Below, piece after piece: positions 51,794-61,192 of a stretch of DNA of 64,000 bases. Origin of the DNA: Chryseobacterium glaciei (lineage in GTDB: Bacteria > Bacteroidota > Bacteroidia > Flavobacteriales > Weeksellaceae); NCBI RefSeq assembly GCF_001648155.1, contig NZ_CP015199.1, positions 2,490,501 to 2,554,500 on the forward strand, written 5' to 3'. The notes beneath the pieces are model-generated. The model did no database searches. It saw only the letters and a program-made list of their open reading frames with translations, and had not been told where the DNA came from. Numbering within the stretch: position 1 is the first letter of the stretch; every line of letters starts with the position of its first letter. A program made the translations under genes and the position numbers.

Positions 51794-54700
51794 TTATCTG
51801 TTTTTTACCAATAGCCAGCTTGTATATTTTACCGATGTACTGCCTCCGAATTCTGTCCAGCTTATGAAATACCAATAAGTGGCTGTGTTTATGGGTCTTC
51901 CGCCTAAGGTTCCGTCCCAGGTAAATCTGTTGGCAGGAGTTCCTCTGAAGACTTCAGCTCCGTATCTGTCGAATATTCTGAATATAAGATTATCATTGCC
52001 CATTAAAGCCGAATAATCAATATCATCATTATGTCCGTCATGATTTGGAGTTATGGTGTTGATCAGATTAATAATGGTAAATGTTCTTGTAATTTCGTCA
52101 CAGTTTCTGGAATCTCTTACATGTACAACATGATTTCCTCTTGGTACATTCTGGAAAACATTAGAGGCTTGCCAGTTAACTCCGTCTAAAGAATATTCGT
52201 ATGGAGGAGTTCCGCCGCTTGCGCCGACCGTTACTGTATTTCCATTGACTTCGATTGAAACGATTGCAGGCAAAACAGATTCTGTAACATTGACAGCTTG
52301 TCTGTACGTACAACCATCAAAAGTAAGATCTACCCAATAACTTCCGGCCGAAACGTTTGTGATAGCAGGAGTTGTAGCGCCTGTGCTCCAAAGATAGCTG
52401 TCGAAACCAGGTCCTGCATCTAAATTTGTCGTTGTTTTTGGACAAACAATTTTATCAAAAAGAACATTTGATTTTTTTGGAGTTTTAATATTAACTGTAA
52501 TTGAAGCTACATTAGGACATACTCCCGGTTTTTCAAATCTGATATGGATGGTCTGAGCTCCGGTAAGATTCATTGGATTTCCAAGAGGAGCAACGTTATT
52601 TTGAGCATCAGCTAAAGTCGCATGATACGTCACCGTAACGTTAGGATCTATCGTAAATTGTGAAATAAATTGTGCCAGATCAACATTTTTGATTCCGTCA
52701 AGATCATTATCGCAGACACTTATGACATATGAAGTTTTTATTAAAGGAATCTTAGCTCCAATACTGAAATTTAAAGGCTGAACAACACTTGCGCATCCGT
52801 CAGGAGAATCAACTCTTATGTAAATTGTTGTGGGTGCAGTGTAACTCCAGTTGTTAGGAAGCGTATTGGCATTTCCTAAGTTGGCATCACTTAAATTAGC
52901 ATAATATCTTACATTCGTAAAGTAAGTAGGATTATTAAGAACAAGAGGAGTGATGTTTGATAAATTGATGGTTACAATTCCATCTAAATTATCATCACAA
53001 AATACACCATTATAATTATTTAAAACAATGGCCAGATTAAACAAATTAAGGGTAATCTGAGCAATACTCTTACAGCCGATATTATTTTTAACTACTGCAT
53101 AAACGATGGTTCCGTTTGGTGCAGTATAGGTAGTAGGTAATGTAATTAATGCTGCAAGATTTTCATTTTGAGCGTCAAGCAGAGTAGGGTAATAGGTAAT
53201 TGTTACCGGACTGTTATTGGTAACATTGGCCGTTGTTAAATTAAAAGTTCCCTGTCCATTGATGTTACAGGCAGTCAATGTTTTATTAGTAACCGTCAAT
53301 GCCTGAATATTAATCGTTACGGTTACCGATTCACAATCTGGGAAGTCTGGGTCATTTCCGCAGAAAGTGTACGTGAAAGTATCTGTTCCTGTAGTTCCGG
53401 GGTTGGTAACGGTGTAGGTAATTATTCCTGTAGTTGTATTTATAACTGCCGTTCCTAAAGTGGGAGGAGTCGTAATTGCAACGGTAGACGGAACCGGTGT
53501 TTGTGTAGAACTGCTGAAAGCTGGAGTAATTGTTTTTACTGAACAGACATCGTAAATTGCTGTAGTTTGCTTTAAACAATTCAAAACCTTGAATTTTCCT
53601 GAAACTAAAGGCGCACAACTTCCCATTGTTACCGAACAGTGATAAAATCCGGATTGAGTAGGAATATAGGTTGATGCATTGGCTCCTATAATAAGAATAT
53701 CATTTCGGTACCATTGGTAGGTGTCATAGATAATAGGATCGACGGTAAGAACAACTCCAGGAACACAATCTCCGCCGGATTTTAAAATCACAGGCTGTGT
53801 CGGGAAACCTGCAAAAAAACCGCCATATCCCACAGCATCACTTCCCGCACTTATTCCCGCCATGATTGCTTTTGTTGAAACTACTGTAATTGTTCCTGTA
53901 ACATTCGGAATACCGTACGTTACCCAATTATTGGTACCTGTCATATTGAAAGGTCCTGTACTAGCCAAAGGCTGAGTTCCGTTTACTGTTACAACAGCTC
54001 CTTTTTCTGTAATTAAATTAAGCTTAGTCGGAATGTTTAAAATTCCTAAAGGATTTGCATTCGAATGAACAAAATTTTCATTGATAAAACCTAGTTCGTT
54101 GATCTGTTTTGGTAAATAACAATTCAGGGCAGGGATAAAATTAAATCCACCTGTTGCAACCTCACTTCCAGAAGCTGAATCTCCGGCAAGAATCTGATAA
54201 ACGTAAGCGTTTTTCGATGTTTTTACATATAAATTATAGTGCCCGCTTCCCTGTAACTGATATTTGGTGTCTGGAATTACAAAATACTGTCCTGTATTTA
54301 TCGTAGCTACCGGAGGTATTTCATTATTAACAAAAATCTGGGTGTTATCTTCTGTAGCGATCACCACAGCACCTTCCATATTGGCTCCGATACTTCCGTT
54401 ACCTTTTACGATAGCAAATTCGTTGCCCAGTCTTTCAACAGGGACAGATTGATCCATCAAAATATCAGAACTTCCGGGGAAATCTCCGGCATATTGGCCG
54501 TTGAAGTTTCCGTTTGTGACATTGACGGGTTTATTTGAAACAATTTTAGATCCGATGAAGCCGTCAAAATTTCCGGGTAAGGAACCATTACCATCAATAA
54601 TATAAGATTGTCCTTTATTTAATGTGAAAGTCATGGTTGGATTGGTAACTCCCGTTGTTCCGTTGGAAAATTCTACGGTACTTTTATATCCTGAAATAGT

Positions 54701-55192
54701 AACTGTTGTATTATCTTCAGTCGCCAATACACTCGTCATGAAATTCAAAATAAAATTACTGACCGTTATTGGAGCACTTGCTGCATAAAAAGTTTTTCCT
54801 GTGGCAGGAATTCCTTTCGAAGTAATAATTTCTGCGTGGTTATAAACCGAAAACCTCAAGTTAGCATAAAAAGGAAATTCTGCCTTTAGATAAAGTCCTT
54901 TTGAAGTGGGTGTAAATAAATCCGTCTGTTGAGTCGTGATGATATAATCTCTTAATACATCAAATTTTTGCGGATTGTTTTTGCTGATGTTTACGGTCCC
55001 GATCAGGACATTGTTGTTGTAAATACTTACCGGAAATGATGTCGTTCTGTTGGTGGAAAGATATAAATTTTGATAAGGATTTGGGTTTCCCGTTCTATCT
55101 ACCATTGGGGCAAACCAATGTTCTCTGTCCAACTGTGCGAAAGTTGAAGTGAAAATATAGAATATAAATAAAAAAGATAAAATTTTCTTCAT
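51794..55192 (-). CDS. Giant surface protein: IgGFc-binding-like domain, Ig-like repeats, T9SS type B sorting domain
   Basis: 1132 residues. Signal peptide ends STFAQ (about 19). Residues about 20-470 resemble the N-terminal region of IgGFc-binding proteins (PF17517): DREHWFAPM opening, ATEDNTTVTISGYKSTVEF, NKGQSYIIDG, LMDQSVPVERLGNEFAIVKG, YGGFFAGF. Next come Ig-like (YQWYRNDILIIGANASTY), cadherin-like and repeated NxxSLxxC-type beta modules up to about 1040, and finally LINTITPNHDGHNDDIDYSAL...RIFDRYGAEVF...TYWYFISWTE, the gliding-motility/CHU_C T9SS type B domain. Expected to be secreted by T9SS and cell-surface attached, perhaps as an adhesin. First and longest of the complete array members, with its own promoter box. 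Confidence 0.82.
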   Translation of the reverse strand: MKKILSFLFIFYIFTSTFAQLDREHWFAPMVDRTGNPNPYQNLYLSTNRTTSFPVSIYNNNVLIGTVNISKNNPQKFDVLRDYIITTQQTDLFTPTSKGLYLKAEFPFYANLRFSVYNHAEIITSKGIPATGKTFYAASAPITVSNFILNFMTSVLATEDNTTVTISGYKSTVEFSNGTTGVTNPTMTFTLNKGQSYIIDGNGSLPGNFDGFIGSKIVSNKPVNVTNGNFNGQYAGDFPGSSDILMDQSVPVERLGNEFAIVKGNGSIGANMEGAVVIATEDNTQIFVNNEIPPVATINTGQYFVIPDTKYQLQGSGHYNLYVKTSKNAYVYQILAGDSASGSEVATGGFNFIPALNCYLPKQINELGFINENFVHSNANPLGILNIPTKLNLITEKGAVVTVNGTQPLASTGPFNMTGTNNWVTYGIPNVTGTITVVSTKAIMAGISAGSDAVGYGGFFAGFPTQPVILKSGGDCVPGVVLTVDPIIYDTYQWYRNDILIIGANASTYIPTQSGFYHCSVTMGSCAPLVSGKFKVLNCLKQTTAIYDVCSVKTITPAFSSSTQTPVPSTVAITTPPTLGTAVINTTTGIITYTVTNPGTTGTDTFTYTFCGNDPDFPDCESVTVTINIQALTVTNKTLTACNINGQGTFNLTTANVTNNSPVTITYYPTLLDAQNENLAALITLPTTYTAPNGTIVYAVVKNNIGCKSIAQITLNLFNLAIVLNNYNGVFCDDNLDGIVTINLSNITPLVLNNPTYFTNVRYYANLSDANLGNANTLPNNWSYTAPTTIYIRVDSPDGCASVVQPLNFSIGAKIPLIKTSYVISVCDNDLDGIKNVDLAQFISQFTIDPNVTVTYHATLADAQNNVAPLGNPMNLTGAQTIHIRFEKPGVCPNVASITVNIKTPKKSNVLFDKIVCPKTTTNLDAGPGFDSYLWSTGATTPAITNVSAGSYWVDLTFDGCTYRQAVNVTESVLPAIVSIEVNGNTVTVGASGGTPPYEYSLDGVNWQASNVFQNVPRGNHVVHVRDSRNCDEITRTFTIINLINTITPNHDGHNDDIDYSALMGNDNLIFRIFDRYGAEVFRGTPANRFTWDGTLGGRPINTATYWYFISWTEFGGSTSVKYTSWLLVKNR

Positions 55193-55211
55193 TCAGGATC
55201 AGCTTTTACCA

Positions 55212-55219
55212 CAAATTTA
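55212..55219 (-). promoter_or_regulatory. -7 box of first array gene
   Basis: Minus strand TAAATTTG, 19 bases before ATG 55192. Confidence 0.45.
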
Positions 55220-55256
55220 ATAATAAAAAGTAGTAAAGCATTGAAAAAATAACAAA

Positions 55257-55284
55257 AAAACCACGATTTGGGAATCGTGGTTTT
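55257..55284 (-). terminator. Terminator of second array gene
   Basis: AAACCACGATT-TGGG-AATCGTGGTTT, T-rich on the minus strand. Its stem is almost identical to the terminator at 58227-58252. Confidence 0.82.
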
Positions 55285-55305
55285 AATTAAAATATTTTGA
55301 ATTAA

Positions 55306-58140
55306 TTATTCTCTGTTTTTCACTAAGATCCAACCGGAGAATTTAATTGGAGTTTGCTTTTTGTTAGGCTCATTCCAACTGATATCGTACCAGTAATTTC
55401 CTGTGGATACTTTATTGGTTCCGTTTGTAGTTCCGCCCCATTTGTATCCGTTTGTTTTATCTGCCTGATAGATTTTGCTTCCGTATCTGTCGAAGATATT
55501 CACAACTAAATTAGGCTTGTGAGCTAATGAAGAATAGTCAATAAAATCATTCACACCGTCGTTATTAGGTGTAATTACGTTGATAAGATTAGGAATTGTA
55601 ATTTCAACCTCGATAGGATTACAGTCATAAGCATCTTTTACATATACAGTTCCGTTTCCTCTAGGAACGTCTTTAAATATGTTTGAATCCTGCCAAGTGA
55701 TATTATCCATAGAATATTTATATGGAGCCGTTCCACCTGCTACATATGCAGTCACAGTATTGTTTGTAATATCAATGTTTGAGATAACAGGTTGCTCAGA
55801 AGCATATACTTTTACAGTTTGTTTTGTAATACAGTCACCTGTTTTTAGTTTAACCCAATACGTTCCAACACCTACATTAGTGATAGATGGAGTAATTGCT
55901 CCTGTGCTCCATTCGTAAGCATTAAAACCTGGACCTGCATCTAACGTTGTTTTGTCTTCCATACAGATGATTTTATCTTTCAATATGGCAGATTCTACAG
56001 GTGCAAGGACGATAAGGGTAACTTCAGCTACACTGAAACATCCGTTTGCGTTTGTAACTCTTATATATACAACACCGGTTGGTGCGATATAATTTAAGAA
56101 ATTAGTAATTTCATTCGTTCCGTTTGCGGCATCGGTAGGAGATGGGAAATATCTTTTAGTAACTCCTGGTTCTGTACTAACGCTGGCTAAAGTAAGATTA
56201 AATAATGCTGTCGCAGGATTAGTTTCAATGAAACAAGATCTTAAAGTTGCATTATTGACTACAGGGCTTTTTGATACAGTTAAATTTAAAGTAATCTGCT
56301 CACAATCTACAAAGTTTGGATCGTTACCACAGAATTTATAAACAATTTTATCTGCCCCGAAATATCCAACGGTTGGAACGTAAGTGATTACACCTGTTAT
56401 AGGATCTACACCCGCTGTACCATTTGCCGGAGGGGTAACAATCGTTACAGTTCCCGGAACAGGAACCTGACTTGAAGTCGTAAATTGGGGAACAATATTT
56501 AAAAGACCCTCACAAACAGTCATTGTTTTTGTAGTCTCTTGAAGACAAGTATAAACTTTATAAACAGGAGTCGTCTCCGGAGGACATGATCCGATTGTAA
56601 TTCTTACGGTATAATCTCCGGATTGTGTTGGTGTGTATGAGTTAGCATTGGCTCCTGCAATAGCAACACCGTTTCTGAACCATTGATAGGTTTCAAAACT
56701 ATCATCAACCTCCAATACTAAACCAGGAATACAAGTTCCGGTTTGTTTAGCAATTAAAGGAATTGAAGAGAATCCTGCAAAATAACCTCCATATCCGGCT
56801 GTGCTATATCCACCGTTTACACCGGCAGTAACAGCTTTTGTTGAAGTGATATTAACATTTCCAGTAATTCCGGTAATAGCGTATGTAACCCATTGGTCGT
56901 TACCCAAAAGAGGATAGGGACCTTGCGCCGCAGTTGGAGCAACACCATTTACTGCTACAACAGCACCTTTTTCTGTTAAGATATTAAGTTTTAAAACAAC
57001 AGCCCCCGTATAGGTCGGCATTGCCTGAATATTACCAATTTCATCAATTTTTCTTGGTAAGAAACAGTTCAATGGTGGGATATAATTGTATCCTGCCGTT
57101 GCAGTTCCGCCTGATGAACCGATTAATTGATATAAATAAATATTTCTTGTACTACGAACATACACATTGTAATGTCCGCCACCTTGACTGATGTATGCAC
57201 TGTTTAAAATTCGATAATAATCTCCTTCGTTAAGAGTTGCAACAGGTATTGTAGCATCATTAAGGAAAATTTCGGTGTTGTTTTCTGTGGCAATTATAAT
57301 TCCCCCTTCCATATCGTAATGATTGGTGAGTGGAGATAAACTTCTTACCATTGCAAATTCGTTTCCAAGACGAGTTGTAGGAACTGATTGATCCATAACA
57401 AGGTCAGATCCTGCAGTTGTATTTCCTGTCGCGAACATTCCGTTTGCATTTCCATTGGTTACAGAAACGGGTTTGTCAGATGAAATTTTAGTTCCGATAA
57501 AACCTGCTTGGTTGGCAACGGTATTTCCAACGCCGGCAAGAATGTAAGACTGTCCTTTATTTAAGGTGAAATTTATTGTTAAAGGAGGAGTCATGTTGTT
57601 GATAAACTGAATGTTGGGATCATATCCGGTAACCGTTACTTTCGTGTTGTCTTCGGTTGCCATGATACCCGTTGTGAAGTTCATTGCACTACTACTCGTT
57701 AAGGCAGTAGTGATAGGAGTTGCAGCAGCATAGAATGTTGTTCCGATGCCGGCTTTTCCTTTAGAAGTCACAACCTCACCATGAATACTGTTGTATATTC
57801 TTAGTGATGTAAAATAAGGCTTATCTCCTTTTGTATAAACTCCCATGTTGTTTGGAACAGCAGCGCTCGAAGTATTTGTTGTTGTAATATACTGCGAAGG
57901 CAATGTAAACATCTGAGGGCTACCTTTACTTATGGTCACAGTCCCGATCACAACATTGTTGTTGTAAATCGTTACCGGAAACGGAGTAATCGAATCTGTG
58001 GAAAAGTATAAACCATGTTCATACGTCGACGATGTTGAGGAGTTAAAATAAGGAGCAAACCAATGGTCTGTGTCTCTTTGCGCAAAGAGGGTATTAACTG
58101 CCAAGACAATTAATACTAAAGATAGTAGAAATTTTTTCAT
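55306..58140 (-). CDS. Giant surface protein, array member 2
   Basis: 944 residues. Signal peptide ends NTLFAQ (about 20). Same architecture as its neighbour: IgGFc-binding-like N-terminal region (TDHWFAPYF, MATEDNTKVTVTGYDPNIQ, NKGQSYILAG, VMDQSVPTTRLGNEFAMVRS, YGGYFAGFSS), Ig-like module (YQWFRNGVAIAGANANSYTPT), cadherin-like module (ATGxITY with GTAGVDPITGVITYVPT) and repeat modules, ending with NLINVITPNNDGVNDFIDYSSLA...NIFDRYGSKIY...GNYWYDISWNE (type B sorting). About 180 residues shorter than member 1, missing some middle modules. Own -7 box (TATTTTTG) at 58161-58168 and terminator. Confidence 0.82.
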   Translation of the reverse strand: MKKFLLSLVLIVLAVNTLFAQRDTDHWFAPYFNSSTSSTYEHGLYFSTDSITPFPVTIYNNNVVIGTVTISKGSPQMFTLPSQYITTTNTSSAAVPNNMGVYTKGDKPYFTSLRIYNSIHGEVVTSKGKAGIGTTFYAAATPITTALTSSSAMNFTTGIMATEDNTKVTVTGYDPNIQFINNMTPPLTINFTLNKGQSYILAGVGNTVANQAGFIGTKISSDKPVSVTNGNANGMFATGNTTAGSDLVMDQSVPTTRLGNEFAMVRSLSPLTNHYDMEGGIIIATENNTEIFLNDATIPVATLNEGDYYRILNSAYISQGGGHYNVYVRSTRNIYLYQLIGSSGGTATAGYNYIPPLNCFLPRKIDEIGNIQAMPTYTGAVVLKLNILTEKGAVVAVNGVAPTAAQGPYPLLGNDQWVTYAITGITGNVNITSTKAVTAGVNGGYSTAGYGGYFAGFSSIPLIAKQTGTCIPGLVLEVDDSFETYQWFRNGVAIAGANANSYTPTQSGDYTVRITIGSCPPETTPVYKVYTCLQETTKTMTVCEGLLNIVPQFTTSSQVPVPGTVTIVTPPANGTAGVDPITGVITYVPTVGYFGADKIVYKFCGNDPNFVDCEQITLNLTVSKSPVVNNATLRSCFIETNPATALFNLTLASVSTEPGVTKRYFPSPTDAANGTNEITNFLNYIAPTGVVYIRVTNANGCFSVAEVTLIVLAPVESAILKDKIICMEDKTTLDAGPGFNAYEWSTGAITPSITNVGVGTYWVKLKTGDCITKQTVKVYASEQPVISNIDITNNTVTAYVAGGTAPYKYSMDNITWQDSNIFKDVPRGNGTVYVKDAYDCNPIEVEITIPNLINVITPNNDGVNDFIDYSSLAHKPNLVVNIFDRYGSKIYQADKTNGYKWGGTTNGTNKVSTGNYWYDISWNEPNKKQTPIKFSGWILVKNRE

Positions 58141-58160
58141 AAACTGGAATTAGGATTGTG

Positions 58161-58168
58161 CAAAAATA
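58161..58168 (-). promoter_or_regulatory. -7 box of array member 2
   Basis: Minus strand TATTTTTG, followed by a leader with AATCCTAATTCC that recurs before array member 3. Confidence 0.5.
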
Positions 58169-58226
58169 GCAGAATATTTTAATATGTATTGAAAATATTG
58201 CTTAAAATAAAGGTTTATAGCATAAA

Positions 58227-58252
58227 AAACCACGATTCTAAAATCGTGGTTT
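58227..58252 (-). terminator. Terminator of array member 3
   Basis: AAACCACGATT-CTAA-AATCGTGGTTT, near-identical to the terminator after member 2. Confidence 0.8.
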
Positions 58253-58265
58253 AAAAAGAAATTTG

Positions 58266-61112
58266 TTATTCTCTATTTTTTACAAGAATCCAACCTGTGT
58301 ATTTTATTGGAGTCTTTTCTTTATTTGGTTCATTCCAGTTGATGTGGAACCAGTATGTTCCGGTTATGATTTTCTTATCGAAATGCTTACCATCCCATCG
58401 GTAGTTATTAAACTTATCTCCTGTGAATATCTTATTTCCGTATCTGTCATAGATAACGAAGCTTAGATTTCCTTTGTAGGCTAATTCGCTGTAATCAATA
58501 TAATCATTTTTGTTATCACCGTTTGGCGTAATAGCATTCAATAGATTTGGTACAGTAATTTCAACAGAAATAGGTGTACAGTTATAAGAATCTTTTACAT
58601 AGAATGTATGTTGACCTCTTGAAAGATCTGTAAATACATTAGAATCCTGCCAATTAGCAGTTCCGTCTACTGAATATTTGTACGGTGGAGTTCCTCCGGT
58701 AACATTTACAGTTGCTGTATTATTGGTGATCTCAATTTCTTTAATAACAGGATCTGCCGTTTTAATAACTCTTACTATCTGTGTAACGAAACATCCGTTC
58801 TTTCCAAGAACTACAGTGTATTCCCCAACACCAACTCCTTGGATGCCCGATGTAGTTGCACCTGTATTCCATAAGTAAGAATCATACCCTGGACCAGCCT
58901 CTAAGTTTGTTCTGGAATCAATACAGATATATTTGTCAACAAGAATTGGAGATTTTTTGATAGGTTTTGCAACCAATTCAATTTTTGCATTTGCTGTACA
59001 GCCTTCATTACTTGTGATTTTTACATATACAAATCCTCCTGCAGAACCATAATTTGTAGGATCCATGATCTGATTTGTATTTGCATTAAGGTCTACCAAT
59101 GTAGGATAGTATTTCTTAGTTACCTGAGTAAAATCAATAACATTAGCTAATGTTAAATTAAAGTATGCTTTGTCTTCATATTGACAAGCTTCCATTTTTG
59201 CATCTTTTACGATAAATGGAACTACCGTTAAGTTCACTGTTACGATTTCGCAATCGATAAATTCAGTGCCATTACCACAGAATTTATAAACAATAACGTC
59301 TGCTCCTACATATCCTGTTGTAGGTGTATAAGTAATTATACCCGTTGCAGGATTTAAAACAGCTGTTCCATGAGTAGGCTGTGTTGTAATAGTTACAGTG
59401 CTCGGAACCGGAGTTTGTGTTGAACCTGAAAATGTTGGAGTGATAATTTTTGTAGCACAAGCATTTACACTTACAGTTGTATTTTTAACACAAGAATATA
59501 CTTTATATATTGGTGTCGTAACAGGAGGGCAAGTTCCCATTGTTACTTTTACCGTATAATTTCCTGATTGAGTAGGGGCATAAGTACTGGATACTGCCCC
59601 TGTAATAAGAATTCCCTCTCTGTACCATTGGTATGTTTCAAAACTATCATCTACTTCCAGGATGATGCCTGGAGCACATTCTCCTGATTTTTTCGCAATA
59701 ACAGGGATTGAAGAGAATCCTGCAAAATATCCACCATAACCTACTGCACCACTTCCTCCGGCAATACCTGCGGTAACGGCTTTGGTAGATGTTACTGTTA
59801 CGTTTCCTGATAATCCGGGAATTGAATAGGATACCCAGGCAGTTGTTCCCAAAACAGGATATGGTCCTTGTACAGCTGTTGGAATTCCACCGTTTACATT
59901 AACAACAGCTCCGGTTTCTGTTAAGATATTAAGTTTAATATCATTTGAAGTTCCGTTAAGGTCATTAATAAATGCAATTTCATCAATTTTTCTAGGTAAA
60001 AAGCAGTTCAATGGAGGTATATAGTTATATCCTAAAGTTGCAATACTCGTTGCAAGACCTGCAAGAAGTTGGTAAACATATACATTTTTACTTGTTCTAA
60101 TGTACATATTGAAATGTCCGTTACCCTGATCAATATAATTTGTATTCGAAATAGCATTGACTCTATAAAAAGCTCCTTCATTAATAGTAGCTACAGGAGT
60201 TGTACTGTTGTTAACATATATTTCGGTATTGTCTTCCGTTGCGATAATCAATGCGTCTTCTACCTTGATATCAATATTTCCGTTTCCTTTTACTAGAACG
60301 AATTCATTTCCTAATCTGTCTACTGGTACGGATTGATCCATGATAATATCTGAACTACTTCCTACAGAACCCAAAGAAAACTGTCCATTAAAGTTACCAT
60401 TAGTTAAAGAAATTGGTTTGGTAGATTCTATTTTTGCACCAATGAATCCTATTTGGTTACCTGCCAGATTTCCTCTTCCTTCAATGATATAAGATTGACC
60501 TTTGTTTAAGGAAAAAGTCATGGTAGGGTTTGTAAGACCAGTTGTCCCATTGGAAAATGTAACAGAAGTTGAATATCCTGAAACTGTAACAACAGTATTG
60601 TCTTCAGTTGCAAGTACACCTGCCATAAAGTTATAGATAGAACCACCACCTAAATCTGTAATTGGAGCTGCTGCTGCATAAAACTTTTTACCAATACCTG
60701 CTTTTCCTTTAGAGGTTAAAATTTCCCCGTGACTTGTAACTGAGAATCTAAGATTGGCATAATATGGTTTTGTTCCTTTTGTGTAAAGCCCTTTTGTAAT
60801 AGGGGTAAAAAGGTCTGTCTGTGATGTTGTAACGATAGCTGATACCGATGTATTTGGTGTAACCGGTATTACAAAAATCTTTGGGTCGCCTTTACTGATC
60901 GTAACGGTACCGATAATAGCATTATTGTTATAGATGTCTACCGGAAATGGTGTTACAGAATCAGTAGAAAAATATATAGACTGACCATTGGCGCCACCAG
61001 ATAGACCGGTTCTATTCATCATTGGGGCAAACCAATGTTCTGTATCTCTTTGCGCAAAGAGCGTATTAATTGTAAAAAAAACTAATACTAGACTAAGTAG
61101 AAATCTTTTCAT
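58266..61112 (-). CDS. Giant surface protein, array member 3
   Basis: 948 residues. Signal peptide ends NTLFAQ. Same layout: RDTEHWFAPMMNRTG start, IgGFc-binding-like region (ATEDNTVVTVSGYSTSVTF, NKGQSYIIEGRGN, IMDQSVPVDRLGNEFVLVKG, YGGYFAGFSSIPVIAKKSGE), Ig-like module (YQWYREGILITGAVSSTYAPT), repeats, then NLLNAITPNGDNKNDYIDYSELAYKGNLSFVIYDRYGNKIF...TGTYWFHINWNEP (type B sorting). Highly similar in length and sequence to member 2. Own -7 box (TAAATTTG) at 61137-61144 and terminator. Confidence 0.82.
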   Translation of the reverse strand: MKRFLLSLVLVFFTINTLFAQRDTEHWFAPMMNRTGLSGGANGQSIYFSTDSVTPFPVDIYNNNAIIGTVTISKGDPKIFVIPVTPNTSVSAIVTTSQTDLFTPITKGLYTKGTKPYYANLRFSVTSHGEILTSKGKAGIGKKFYAAAAPITDLGGGSIYNFMAGVLATEDNTVVTVSGYSTSVTFSNGTTGLTNPTMTFSLNKGQSYIIEGRGNLAGNQIGFIGAKIESTKPISLTNGNFNGQFSLGSVGSSSDIIMDQSVPVDRLGNEFVLVKGNGNIDIKVEDALIIATEDNTEIYVNNSTTPVATINEGAFYRVNAISNTNYIDQGNGHFNMYIRTSKNVYVYQLLAGLATSIATLGYNYIPPLNCFLPRKIDEIAFINDLNGTSNDIKLNILTETGAVVNVNGGIPTAVQGPYPVLGTTAWVSYSIPGLSGNVTVTSTKAVTAGIAGGSGAVGYGGYFAGFSSIPVIAKKSGECAPGIILEVDDSFETYQWYREGILITGAVSSTYAPTQSGNYTVKVTMGTCPPVTTPIYKVYSCVKNTTVSVNACATKIITPTFSGSTQTPVPSTVTITTQPTHGTAVLNPATGIITYTPTTGYVGADVIVYKFCGNGTEFIDCEIVTVNLTVVPFIVKDAKMEACQYEDKAYFNLTLANVIDFTQVTKKYYPTLVDLNANTNQIMDPTNYGSAGGFVYVKITSNEGCTANAKIELVAKPIKKSPILVDKYICIDSRTNLEAGPGYDSYLWNTGATTSGIQGVGVGEYTVVLGKNGCFVTQIVRVIKTADPVIKEIEITNNTATVNVTGGTPPYKYSVDGTANWQDSNVFTDLSRGQHTFYVKDSYNCTPISVEITVPNLLNAITPNGDNKNDYIDYSELAYKGNLSFVIYDRYGNKIFTGDKFNNYRWDGKHFDKKIITGTYWFHINWNEPNKEKTPIKYTGWILVKNRE

Positions 61113-61136
61113 ATAAAAGTGGAATTAGGATTTCTA

Positions 61137-61144
61137 CAAATTTA
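61137..61144 (-). promoter_or_regulatory. -7 box of array member 3
   Basis: Minus strand TAAATTTG with the same AATCCTAATTCC leader downstream as array member 2. Confidence 0.45.
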
Positions 61145-61192
61145 AAATAATATTTGAGATATTGTTAGTAAAATTTAAAGAAAATTATTAAA

